NCBI RefSeq assembly: GCF_040529045.1
Contig: NZ_CP131914.1
Span: forward strand, 2,588,501-2,652,500
From: Xanthomonas indica
GTDB lineage: Bacteria; Pseudomonadota; Gammaproteobacteria; Xanthomonadales; Xanthomonadaceae
Direction: 5' to 3'
Length of the DNA: 64,000 nt
Positions 55,099 through 63,463 of this stretch are shown here, piece after piece (within the stretch, counting starts at the first letter, position 1; the number at the start of each line of letters is the position of its first letter). A model generated the notes under the pieces. That model was not told the DNA's origin. It did not search any database and worked only from the letters and a program-made list of their open reading frames with translations. The translations under genes were made by a program, and so were the position numbers.

Positions 55099-56954
55099 GT
55101 ACTCCTGCAGCGCCGCCGTTCGACGGCAAGGCCTTTGCCGCCAACCTCAGTACCGCGCCCGGCGTCTACCGCATGTACGCCGCGGACGACACCTTGCTCT
55201 ACGTCGGCAAGGCCGGCGCGCTGCGCAAGCGCGTCTCCAGCTACTTCAGCGGTTCGCCGAAGAACGCGCGGACCATGGCCATGCTGGCGCAGGTGGCGCG
55301 CATGGACGTCACCGTCACCCGCAGCGAGGGCGAGGCGCTGCTGCTGGAAAACCAGCTGATCAAGTCGCTGTCGCCGCGCTACAACGTGTCGTTGCGCGAC
55401 GACAAGAGCTATCCGTACGTGCTGCTGACCCGCGAGGAGTGGCCGCGGATCACCCTGCATCGCGGCCCGCGCGCGGTGCCGGGGCGCTATTTCGGCCCGT
55501 ATCCCGGCGTCACCGCGGTGCGCGAGACGCTGAACCTGATGCACAAACTGTTCAAGCTGCGCAGTTGCGAGGACAGCGTGTTCCGCAACCGCTCGCGGCC
55601 GTGCCTGCAGTACCAGATCGGCCGCTGCAGCGCGCCGTGCGTGGCGCTGGTGGCGGCCGACGAGTACGCCGAGGCGGTGCGCCGCTCCACGCTGTTCCTG
55701 GAAGGGCGCAGCGACCAGCTCGGCGAGGAACTGGTGCAGGCCATGCAGGCCGCCAGCGAACGCCTGGAGTTCGAGCGCGCCGCGCGCCTGCGCGACCTGC
55801 TCGGCTCGCTGCGCAGCATGCAGAGCCGGCAGTACGTGGACGGCCGCGCCGCCGACCTGGACGTGCTGGCCTGCGCCACCCAGGGCGCCAACGCCTGCGT
55901 GCTGCTGCTGGCGTTCCGCGACGGCCGCAACCTCGGTACCCGCGCGTTCTTCCCCAAGACCAACGGCGAGGACAGCGCCGCCGAAGTGCTGGGCGCGTTC
56001 GTCTCGCAGTACTACGTCGAGCACGCGCCGCCGCGCGAGGTGCTGCTGGACCGCGAGATCCCCGATGCCGAGCTGATCGAGGCGGCGCTGAGTTCGGCCG
56101 CCGAGCGCAAGGTGCAGTTGAAGTGGAACGTGCGCGGCGAGCGCGCCGGCTACCTGGAACTGGCCAGCCGCAACGCCCAGGCGACCCTGGTCACCGAACT
56201 GACCAGCCGCAACGCCCAGCACGCGCGCAGCGAGGCGCTGCGCGAGATGCTCGGCCTGGCCGAGCCGGTCAAGCGGGTGGAATGCTTCGACATCAGCCAC
56301 ACCATGGGCGAGGCCACGGTGGCCTCGTGCGTGGTGTTCGATGCCAGCGGCCCGGTGCGCAGCCAGTACCGGCGCTACAACATCAGCGGCATCGAGCCGG
56401 GCGACGACTACGCGGCGATGCGCCAGGCGATCGAGCGCCGCTTCCGTCGCGCCGCCGAAGGCGAGGGCAAGGGCGACGTGGTGCTGCCGGACGTGCTGCT
56501 GATCGACGGTGGTGCCGGCCAGCTGGCGCAGGCCACGGGCGCGCTCGCCGACCTGGGCGTGGACGGTGTGCTGCTGATCGGCGTGGCCAAGGGCGCCGAG
56601 CGCCGCGCCGGCCACGAGACCCTGGTGATGCCGGACGGGCGCGAACTGCGGCCGGGCGCGGCGTCGCCGGCGCTGCAGTTCATCCAGCAGGTGCGCGACG
56701 AGGCGCACCGTTTCGCCATCACCGGCCACCGCGGGCGCCGCCAGAAGGCGCGCATGACCAGCAAGCTGGAGGACATCCCCGGCATCGGCCCGCGGCGCCG
56801 CGCCAGCCTGCTCAAGCATTTCGGTGGACTGGCCGGGCTCAAGGCCGCCGGCGAGGCCGAGATCGCGCGGGTGGAGGGCATCAATGACGCACTGGCCGCA
56901 CGAATCTACGCTAACCTGCACGGGCTGCCGGTACCCGATCCGGCAGGCGAGTAG
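55095..56954 (+). CDS. uvrC: UvrABC system protein C
   Basis: UvrC makes the dual incisions of nucleotide excision repair. The 619 residues contain the GIY-YIG nuclease (about 15-95: APGVYRMYA, LLYVGKAG), a Cys-rich segment (CLQYQIGRCSAPCV), the UvrB-binding UVR motif (SERLEFERAARLRDLL), the RNase H-like 5' nuclease domain (VECFDISHTMGE; LLIDGGAGQL) and tandem helix-hairpin-helix motifs (IPGIGPRRRASLLKHFGG). pgsA follows after 9 bp, as in E. coli. Confidence 0.98.
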   Translation: MSTPAAPPFDGKAFAANLSTAPGVYRMYAADDTLLYVGKAGALRKRVSSYFSGSPKNARTMAMLAQVARMDVTVTRSEGEALLLENQLIKSLSPRYNVSLRDDKSYPYVLLTREEWPRITLHRGPRAVPGRYFGPYPGVTAVRETLNLMHKLFKLRSCEDSVFRNRSRPCLQYQIGRCSAPCVALVAADEYAEAVRRSTLFLEGRSDQLGEELVQAMQAASERLEFERAARLRDLLGSLRSMQSRQYVDGRAADLDVLACATQGANACVLLLAFRDGRNLGTRAFFPKTNGEDSAAEVLGAFVSQYYVEHAPPREVLLDREIPDAELIEAALSSAAERKVQLKWNVRGERAGYLELASRNAQATLVTELTSRNAQHARSEALREMLGLAEPVKRVECFDISHTMGEATVASCVVFDASGPVRSQYRRYNISGIEPGDDYAAMRQAIERRFRRAAEGEGKGDVVLPDVLLIDGGAGQLAQATGALADLGVDGVLLIGVAKGAERRAGHETLVMPDGRELRPGAASPALQFIQQVRDEAHRFAITGHRGRRQKARMTSKLEDIPGIGPRRRASLLKHFGGLAGLKAAGEAEIARVEGINDALAARIYANLHGLPVPDPAGE

Positions 56955-56963
56955 AGCAGCGCA

Positions 56964-57599
56964 ATGAAGTTGACCATCCCCACCTGGCTCACGCTGCTGC
57001 GGATCGTGATGATCCCCGTGCTGGTGCTGGTGTTCTATCTGCCGTACACCTGGACCAACTTCGCCTCGGCGGCGATCTTCGGCCTGGCCGCGTTCACCGA
57101 CTGGCTGGACGGCTGGGTGGCGCGGCGCTACCACCAGTACTCCGCGTTCGGCGCGTTCCTGGATCCGGTGGCCGACAAGCTGATGGTGGCGGTGGCGCTG
57201 TTCCTGATCGTGCAGGGCCATCCGACGCCGTGGATGGCGTTCTGGGCGGCGGTGATCGTCGGCCGCGAGATCGCGGTGTCGGCGCTGCGCGAATGGATGG
57301 CCGAGATCGGCCAGCGCGCCAAGGTGCGCGTGGCGATGATCGGCAAGATCAAGACCACCGCGCAGATGGTGGCGCTGCTGTGCCTGCTGTACTCGGTGAT
57401 GCCCGACGGCTCGCCGCCGGAGAGCGTGTGGATGGGCCTGTTCATCTTCCACGTTGGCGACTGGACCCTGGCGATCGCGGCGATCCTGACGCTGTGGTCG
57501 GGCATCCAGTACCTGCATGCGGCCTGGCCGAGCCTGCGCGACGACGAGCGCGCGGCGATGGCGGAAAAGAACGCGAAAAAAATCGAAGGCAATGGTTGA
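56964..57599 (+). CDS. pgsA: CDP-diacylglycerol-glycerol-3-phosphate 3-phosphatidyltransferase
   Basis: PgsA makes phosphatidylglycerophosphate, the precursor of phosphatidylglycerol. The 211-residue membrane protein has the CDP-alcohol phosphotransferase motif spread as DWLDGWVARR...FGAFLDPVADKL (DG-x2-AR-x8-G-x3-D-x3-D). About five or six transmembrane segments. The uvrC-pgsA-tRNA-Gly order matches E. coli uvrC-pgsA-glyW. Its stop codon lies inside the -35 box of the tRNA promoter. Confidence 0.97.
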   Translation: MKLTIPTWLTLLRIVMIPVLVLVFYLPYTWTNFASAAIFGLAAFTDWLDGWVARRYHQYSAFGAFLDPVADKLMVAVALFLIVQGHPTPWMAFWAAVIVGREIAVSALREWMAEIGQRAKVRVAMIGKIKTTAQMVALLCLLYSVMPDGSPPESVWMGLFIFHVGDWTLAIAAILTLWSGIQYLHAAWPSLRDDERAAMAEKNAKKIEGNG

Positions 57600-57623
57600 C
57601 AGCCTGCGTGGTCCCGGTAGAAT
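57596..57623 (+). promoter_or_regulatory. Sigma-70 promoter of tRNA-Gly
   Basis: A consensus -35 TTGACA (57596-57601) and a -10 TAGAAT (57618-57623) are separated by 16 bp and lie 13 bp before the mature tRNA 5' end. The -35 overlaps the pgsA stop. Confidence 0.85.
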
Positions 57624-57635
57624 TCGCGGCCTCAA

Positions 57636-57711
<76 letters not shown>

Positions 57712-57750
57712 GAGTCTCGGTGCTGCCGTCGCGGCAGGGCCGATCAAACC

Positions 57751-57773
57751 AAGAGGCGCAAGCCTCTTTTTTT
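57751..57773 (+). terminator. Intrinsic terminator of the tRNA-Gly transcript
   Basis: AAGAGGC pairs with GCCTCTT around a GCAA tetraloop and runs into a T-tract (about seven T in all). Confidence 0.93.
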
Positions 57774-58232
57774 GTGCCCGGCGTTCGGGCGCCGCAACGC
57801 CGAGGCCTGCGATCCGCGCACGCGATCGCGTTCCCGACGATGACCGACGGCGTGCCGCGCGGTGCTCGTGCACCCGCGGCGCATGCGCAGCGTGCGCTGA
57901 CGCGTCGATGATGCGGCGCGATGTCGGCACCGACGGTCGCGCCGTTGGCTCGCGTGTCTGCGAGTTGTCTGGCGCGGCGTCGCCGCATTGGCAAATTTTT
58001 CCTCGGTCGCTGCAACGCGGCGTCGTCGTTTCACGGGCCGCTGACAGCGGCGTGCACGCCCTCCATACGAGTGCAGCCAAGGCGCGTGCGCCGCGGCAGA
58101 CGCGATTCGCCCCCAAACCCTGACAGGACGCCACATCGGCAGGTGCGCGGCCCGTACCGCGCGCACTTGGCACGCCATTTGCGCTGACCTCTCCCACGCC
58201 AGGCGATGACGCCCGGCCTCTGCGAGGAGTCG
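57774..58232. promoter_or_regulatory. Upstream region of the sigma-54 operon
   Basis: The 459-bp stretch has no supported gene. It contains the sigma-54 promoter at 58168 and, about 110 bp before it, a perfect palindrome GGCGTGCACGCC (58049-58060) that might serve an enhancer-binding activator; that role is a guess. Confidence 0.5.
58168..58182 (+). promoter_or_regulatory. Sigma-54 (RpoN) promoter
   Basis: TGGCACGCCATTTGC matches the -24/-12 consensus TGGCACG-N4-TTGC exactly, with correct spacing. Transcription should start near 58194, leaving a leader of about 40 nt before the first gene, whose ribosome site (GAGGAG) is 6 nt before its ATG. Activation by an enhancer-binding protein is therefore expected. 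Confidence 0.85.
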
Positions 58233-59243
58233 ATGATGGATGGCGCAATTGCTTCCCCTACCACCCAAGCGCCACCGCGCGCGCTGGTCGCCGGCGGTGC
58301 CGGCTTCGTCGGTGCGCATCTGTGCGAGCGCCTGCTCGAGGACGGCTACGACGTCACCGTGCTGGACAACCTGCTGACCGGCTCGCTGGACAATCTCGCG
58401 CATCTGCTGGGACAGCCGCGCTTCCGTTTCGTGGCCCACGACGTGGTGCAGCCGTACCAGGCCAAGGTCGACTGGGTGTTCAACCTGGCCTGCTGCGCTT
58501 CGCCGGTGCATTACCAGGCGCGTCCGCTGCATACCTTGCAGACCTGCCTGGAAGGCGCGATCAACCTGTTGGAGGTGGCGCGCAGCAACGGCGCGACCAT
58601 CTTCCAGGCCTCCACCAGCGAGGTCTACGGCGAGCCGGAGGTGCATCCGCAACGCGAGGACTACCGCGGTGCGGTCAGCCCGATCGGGCCGCGCGCCTGT
58701 TACGACGAGGGCAAGCGCTGCGCCGAAGCGGCGTTCTTCGATTACCACCGGCTGTACGCCACCGACATCAAGGTCGGCCGCATCTTCAATACCTACGGCC
58801 CGCGCATGCGCAACGACGACGGTCGGGTGGTGTCCAACCTGATCGTGCAGGCGCTGCGCGAGCAGCCGCTGACCCTGTACGGCGACGGCAGCCAGACCCG
58901 TTCGTTCTGCTACGTCTCCGATCTGGTCGAGGGCATCGTGCAACTGATGCGCAGCCCGCGTGGCTTCACCGGCCCGGTCAACCTCGGCAATCCGCACGAG
59001 ATCACCGTGGCCGAGCTGGCGCAGCGGATCCTGGCCCTGACCGGCTCGTCCTCGCGCATCGTGCGCCGGCCGATGCCCAAGGACGACCCGACCCGGCGCT
59101 GCCCGGACATCGGCCTGGCCCGGCGCGAACTCGGCTGGGAGCCGCAGGTGGCCTTGGACGACGGCCTGCGCCGCACCATCGCCTGGTTTCAGGCGCATCT
59201 GCACGACATCCCGGAACTGGAGGTGCAACGTGACTGTGCATGA
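58233..59243 (+). CDS. Extended SDR, UDP-glucuronate decarboxylase-like
   Basis: The 336-residue enzyme has the NAD-binding motif GGAGFVGAHL, the STSEVYGEPEVHPQ loop and the catalytic motif CYDEGKRCAEA, all characteristic of UDP-xylose synthase (UXS), as are RIFNTYGPRM and GDGSQTRSFCYVSDLVEG. The predicted reaction is UDP-glucuronate to UDP-xylose plus CO2 (or a related NDP-sugar step). First gene after the sigma-54 promoter. Its 3' end overlaps the next gene by 14 nt. The family call is good; the actual substrate is inferred. Confidence 0.87.
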   Translation: MMDGAIASPTTQAPPRALVAGGAGFVGAHLCERLLEDGYDVTVLDNLLTGSLDNLAHLLGQPRFRFVAHDVVQPYQAKVDWVFNLACCASPVHYQARPLHTLQTCLEGAINLLEVARSNGATIFQASTSEVYGEPEVHPQREDYRGAVSPIGPRACYDEGKRCAEAAFFDYHRLYATDIKVGRIFNTYGPRMRNDDGRVVSNLIVQALREQPLTLYGDGSQTRSFCYVSDLVEGIVQLMRSPRGFTGPVNLGNPHEITVAELAQRILALTGSSSRIVRRPMPKDDPTRRCPDIGLARRELGWEPQVALDDGLRRTIAWFQAHLHDIPELEVQRDCA

Positions 59244-60387
59244 ACTCAGGGGCGGCACGGGCCGCCCGCACGCCGGCAAGCGCGTGCTGATCACCGGCGG
59301 CGCCGGCTTCGTCGGCTCCCACCTGGCCGACGAGTTGCTGGCGCAGGGCTACCGGGTGCGGGTGCTCGACAACCTGTGCGCGCAGGTGCACGGCGCCAAT
59401 GCCACGCGGCCCGATTACCTGTCCGCGCAGGTGGAACTGATCGTCGGCGATGTCTGCGATCCGGCCACGGTGCGCGAGGCGCTGCAGGACGTGGACGGCG
59501 TGTTCCATCTCGCCGCCGCGGTCGGCGTGGGCCAGAGCATGTACCAGATCGCCCACTACACCCACACCAACAATCTCGGCACCGCGGTGCTGCTGGAAGC
59601 CTTGGTGGAGCGACCGGTGCAGCGGCTGGTGGTGGCGTCGAGCATGAGCGTCTACGGCGAAGGTGCCTACGTCGATGCCGACGGCACGCGCGTGCCGGTG
59701 CGCGAACGGCCGCTGGCGCAACTGCGCCGCGCGCAGTGGGAGCCGAGCGTGGACGGACGCCCGCTGCAGCCGGTGCCGACCGACGAGGGCAAGCCGGCCG
59801 AACCTTCGTCGGTGTACGCGCTGTCCAAGCTGGACCAGGAGCGCCTGTGCCTGATCGTCGGCCAGGCCTATGCGATCCCGACCACGGCATTGCGCTTCTT
59901 CAACATCTACGGCACGCGCCAGGCACTGTCCAATCCGTACACCGGGGTGCTGGCGATCTTCGCGGCGCGGCTGCTCAACCGCAAACCGCCGGTGATCTTC
60001 GAGGACGGCGCGCAACGCCGCGATTTCGTGCATGTCAGCGATGTCGCCCGTGCCTGCCGCCTGGCCTACGAAAGCGAATCCGCCGCGGGCCTGGCGTTGA
60101 ACATCGGCAGCGGCCAGGCGATCAGCATCAACGAGGTGGCGCAGCGCATCGCCGCGGCCATGGGTATCGACGATTTGCCGCCGCAGGTGTCCGGCAACTA
60201 CCGGGTGGGCGACATCCGCCACTGCTTCGCCGACATCTCCCTGGCCCGCGACCGCATCGGCTATGCGCCGCAGGTGGAGTTGCAGCAGGGGCTGGGCGAG
60301 TTGGTGACGTGGCTGCGCGAGCAGACCGCCGCCGATGGCATCGAAGCGGCCAATGCCGAGCTGGCGCGGCGGGGGTTGCAGGGATGA
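59230..60387 (+). CDS. Extended SDR, dTDP-L-rhamnose 4-epimerase-like
   Basis: The 385-residue NDP-sugar epimerase/dehydratase has GGAGFVGSHL, ASSMSVYGEGAYVD, and the catalytic SVYALSKLDQERLC. The insertion with LRRAQWEP and TDEGKPAEPSSVYALSK resembles the dTDP-L-rhamnose 4-epimerase group rather than GalE. It starts at GTG, overlapping the UXS-like gene, and ends overlapping the fusion gene (ATGA). The substrate is not known; pairing with UXS suggests work on the same sugar. Confidence 0.84.
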   Translation: MTVHELRGGTGRPHAGKRVLITGGAGFVGSHLADELLAQGYRVRVLDNLCAQVHGANATRPDYLSAQVELIVGDVCDPATVREALQDVDGVFHLAAAVGVGQSMYQIAHYTHTNNLGTAVLLEALVERPVQRLVVASSMSVYGEGAYVDADGTRVPVRERPLAQLRRAQWEPSVDGRPLQPVPTDEGKPAEPSSVYALSKLDQERLCLIVGQAYAIPTTALRFFNIYGTRQALSNPYTGVLAIFAARLLNRKPPVIFEDGAQRRDFVHVSDVARACRLAYESESAAGLALNIGSGQAISINEVAQRIAAAMGIDDLPPQVSGNYRVGDIRHCFADISLARDRIGYAPQVELQQGLGELVTWLREQTAADGIEAANAELARRGLQG

Positions 60388-62504
60388 GCGCGCAGGCACG
60401 CGAACGGCTGGCCGAGATCGGCCTGATCGAATGGTTGCGGATCGGCGACGAGGACGCCGTGCATGCGCTGTTGCGCGACATGCGCGAGCTCGGCGTGCGC
60501 CGGCTGCGCACCCAGTTCTCCTGGGCCGACTGGCACACCGCCGAGGGCGAGCGCTGGTATGCCTGGCTGATGCCGCTGCTCAGCGCGCACTGCGAGGTGT
60601 TGCCGTGCTTCTGCTACACCCCGCCATCGCTGGGGCTGGAGCCGCGCACCGCGTCGCCGCCGCGCGACAGCAAGGCTTTCGCCGATTTCATCGACCAGGT
60701 GGTGGGGCGCTTCGGCGACGGCTTCGAGTGGATCGAGCTGTGGAACGAGCCGAACAACCTCAACGACTGGGACTGGCACCTGGACCACGACTGGCAGCGC
60801 TTCGCCGAGATGATCGGCCAGGCCGCGCACTGGGCGCACCAGTTGGGCAAGAAGACCCTGCTGGGCGGCATGTGCCCGACCGATCCCAACTGGCTCGGGC
60901 TGATGGCGCGGCGCGGTGCGCTGGCGCATATCGATGCGATCGGCGTGCATGGGTTCCCCGGCACCTGGGATTTCCGTCGCCGGCCCTGGGCGGACGTGCT
61001 CGGCGAGGTGCGCGCGGTGCTGGCCGCGCACGGGTTGCAGCCGCAGGTCTGGCTCAGCGAGACCGGCTACTCGACCTGGCGCCACGACGAGATCGAGCAG
61101 GTGCGGCAGCTGCGCGAGACGCTGGATGCGCCGGTGGAGCGGCTGTACTGGTACGCCGCGCGCGACCTGCACGGCAGCATCAGCCACCAGGACGGTTTCC
61201 ACGAGGACGAGCGCCACTATCACTTCGGCCTGCGCGACGAGCGCGGCCGCGCCAAGCTGCTGTACCGGCTGTGGGCCGAGCAGGGCTACGACGGTATCGA
61301 GGCATTGGCGTCGCTGCACCACGAGCACGGCGCCAACCTGTCGCGCGCGCCGCGCCCGGAGGTCGCCCAGGAGCCGCTCGCCGCAGCGCCCAGCGCAGCT
61401 GGCCGTGCGCCGGTGCGTGCGCTGTCGCGTCCGCGCGCCGATGCGGTGCTGATCACCGGTGGCGCCGGTTTCATCGGCACCAACCTGGCCGCGCGCCTGC
61501 TCGACAGCGGGCGCCGCGTCATCGTCTACGACAACCTGTCGCGGCCCGGCGTGGAGCACAACCTGCAATGGCTGCGTCGCCACTATCCTGCCGAACGCCT
61601 GCACGTGGAGGTGGGCGACGTGCGCGACCGGCACCTGCTCGGCGATGCGGTGGCGCAGGCGGCGCAAGTGTTCCACCTGGCCGCGCAGGTGGCGGTGACC
61701 TCCAGCCTGGAGGATCCGTCGCACGACTTCGAGGTCAACCTGCGCGGCACCTTCAACGTGCTCGATGCGATCCGTTGCGCGCGGCGGCCGCCGCCGCTGC
61801 TGTTCACTTCCACCAACAAGGTGTATGGCGCGCTCGACGACGTGCCGCTGGAGGCCGACGCGCAGCGCTACCAACCCAGCGATCCGCTGCTGCGCGCGCG
61901 CGGCATCGACGAGCGCCGCGCGCTGGATTTCCACAGCCCCTACGGCTGCTCCAAGGGCGGCGCCGACCAGTACGTGCTGGATTACGCGCGCAGCTTCGGC
62001 CTGCAGGCGGTGGTGCTGCGGATGAGCTGCATCTATGGCCCGCACCAGTGCGGCAACGAGGACCAGGGCTGGGTCGCGCACTTCCTGATCCGCGCGTTGC
62101 AGCAGCAGCCGATCACCGTGTACGGCGATGGCCGCCAGGTCCGCGACCTGCTGTTCGTCGACGACCTGGTGGAGGCGTTCCTGCAGTGCCAGGCGCAGAT
62201 GCCGCGGCTGTCCGGGCGGGCGTTCAACATGGGCGGCGGGCCGGCCAATGCCGCCAGCCTGCGCGAGGTGCTGCGGCGGATCGAGGTCCTGGTCGGCCAT
62301 CGCCTGGAACTGGCGCACGCCGCGCCGCGGGTCGGCGACCAGCGCTACTACGTCTCCGACACCCGCGCCTTCGCCGCGACCACCGGCTGGTCGCCTCGCG
62401 TCGGCGCCGATGCCGGCATCACCCGGCTGCACCGCTGGCTGCACACGCAGGCAGAGCGCGCCGCACCTGTTTCCCCACCGCAACGGAGGATCCACGCCGC
62501 ATGA
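60384..62504 (+). CDS. Fusion protein: clan-A glycoside hydrolase-like domain plus CDP-paratose 2-epimerase-like SDR
   Basis: The 706-residue cytoplasmic protein has no signal peptide. Residues 1-325 form a TIM-barrel glycosidase of clan GH-A (GH39/GH5-like) with the acid/base in IELWNEPNN (E about 122) and a nucleophile-type Glu in WLSETGYST (about 226). After a Pro/Ala-rich linker (about 330-352), residues 353-706 are an SDR with GGAGFIGTN, FTSTNKVYG, the catalytic SPYGCSKGGADQ (Y about 520, K about 524) and MSCIYGPHQ / NEDQGWVAHF, the signature of RfbE-type CDP-paratose 2-epimerases. Both catalytic centres look intact. A hydrolase fused to a sugar-nucleotide epimerase is unusual. Overlaps on both sides keep it in the operon. 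Confidence 0.87.
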   Translation: MSAQARERLAEIGLIEWLRIGDEDAVHALLRDMRELGVRRLRTQFSWADWHTAEGERWYAWLMPLLSAHCEVLPCFCYTPPSLGLEPRTASPPRDSKAFADFIDQVVGRFGDGFEWIELWNEPNNLNDWDWHLDHDWQRFAEMIGQAAHWAHQLGKKTLLGGMCPTDPNWLGLMARRGALAHIDAIGVHGFPGTWDFRRRPWADVLGEVRAVLAAHGLQPQVWLSETGYSTWRHDEIEQVRQLRETLDAPVERLYWYAARDLHGSISHQDGFHEDERHYHFGLRDERGRAKLLYRLWAEQGYDGIEALASLHHEHGANLSRAPRPEVAQEPLAAAPSAAGRAPVRALSRPRADAVLITGGAGFIGTNLAARLLDSGRRVIVYDNLSRPGVEHNLQWLRRHYPAERLHVEVGDVRDRHLLGDAVAQAAQVFHLAAQVAVTSSLEDPSHDFEVNLRGTFNVLDAIRCARRPPPLLFTSTNKVYGALDDVPLEADAQRYQPSDPLLRARGIDERRALDFHSPYGCSKGGADQYVLDYARSFGLQAVVLRMSCIYGPHQCGNEDQGWVAHFLIRALQQQPITVYGDGRQVRDLLFVDDLVEAFLQCQAQMPRLSGRAFNMGGGPANAASLREVLRRIEVLVGHRLELAHAAPRVGDQRYYVSDTRAFAATTGWSPRVGADAGITRLHRWLHTQAERAAPVSPPQRRIHAA

Positions 62505-63463
62505 ACAGCATGCATGCCGCCGTCTTCGAAGGCCCGGGCCGCATCGTCGCCCAGCGCCAGCCACGCCCCGAACCCGCGCCGCAGCAGGTGCGGGTGCGCC
62601 TGCATGGCTGCGGCGTGTGTGCGTCCAATCTGCCGGTGTGGGCCGGCCGGCCCTGGTTCGCCTATCCGTTCGAACCCGGTGCGCCCGGCCACGAAGGCTG
62701 GGGCGAGGTCGACGCGGTCGGCGCCGAAGTCCGCGACTGGGCGCCGGGCGACCGCGTCGTGCTGCTGTCCGGCCGCGCCTATGCCGAGTACGACCTGGCC
62801 GAACCCGACGCGCTGGTGCGCTTGCCGCCGTCGCTGTCCGGCCGCGATCTGCCCGGCGAGCCGCTGGCCTGCGCGATGAACATCCTGCGCCGCAGCGACA
62901 TCCAGCCCGGCCATACCGTCGCGGTGGTCGGCGTCGGCTTCATCGGTGCGTTGCTGATCCAGTTGGCCACCGGGCTCGGCGCGCAGGTGATCGCGCTGTC
63001 GCGGCGTGAGTACGCGCTGCAGATCGCGCGCCAGTGCGGCGCCAGCGCCACGCTGGCCACCGAGGACCGGTACGCGGCGATCGGCGCGGTGCACGAACTC
63101 ACCGGCGGCAGCGGCTGCCTGCGGGTGATCGAGGCCGCAGGCGAGCAGGTCACCCTCGACATCGCCAGCGCGCTGTGCGGTGAAGGCGGGCGCCTGGTCA
63201 TCGCCGGCTACCACCAGGACGGCCCGCGCCAGGTCGACATGCAGCAGTGGAACTGGCGTGGCCTGGACGTGGTCAACGCGCACGAGCGCGATCCGCGGGT
63301 GGCGCTCCGTGGCCTGCAGGAGGCGGTGGACGCGGTCGCCGACGGGCGCCTGAATCCGTTTCCGCTGTTGACCCACCGCTATGCGCTGGATCGGCTGCCG
63401 CAGGCGTTCGCGGACATGGAGGCGCGCCCCGAGGGCTTCCTCAAAGGCGTGGTGCTGGCATGA
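62501..63463 (+). CDS. Zinc-type medium-chain alcohol dehydrogenase family protein
   Basis: The 320-residue MDR protein has the catalytic zinc motif GCGVCASNLPVW and GHEGWGEV, a third likely ligand in GEPLACAMN, and a Rossmann motif VVGVGFIGALLIQ. It lacks the structural-zinc four-Cys loop, like BchC/sorbitol-dehydrogenase-like shorter members. It probably oxidises a sugar or polyol alcohol. GGAGG lies 9 nt before the ATG, which overlaps the fusion gene's stop. Confidence 0.87.
   Translation: MNSMHAAVFEGPGRIVAQRQPRPEPAPQQVRVRLHGCGVCASNLPVWAGRPWFAYPFEPGAPGHEGWGEVDAVGAEVRDWAPGDRVVLLSGRAYAEYDLAEPDALVRLPPSLSGRDLPGEPLACAMNILRRSDIQPGHTVAVVGVGFIGALLIQLATGLGAQVIALSRREYALQIARQCGASATLATEDRYAAIGAVHELTGGSGCLRVIEAAGEQVTLDIASALCGEGGRLVIAGYHQDGPRQVDMQQWNWRGLDVVNAHERDPRVALRGLQEAVDAVADGRLNPFPLLTHRYALDRLPQAFADMEARPEGFLKGVVLA

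Noticed and set aside
57908-58123. Small open frame (71 codons) between the tRNA and the sigma-54 operon
   Set aside because: No ribosome site, no similarity, and several frames are equally open there.
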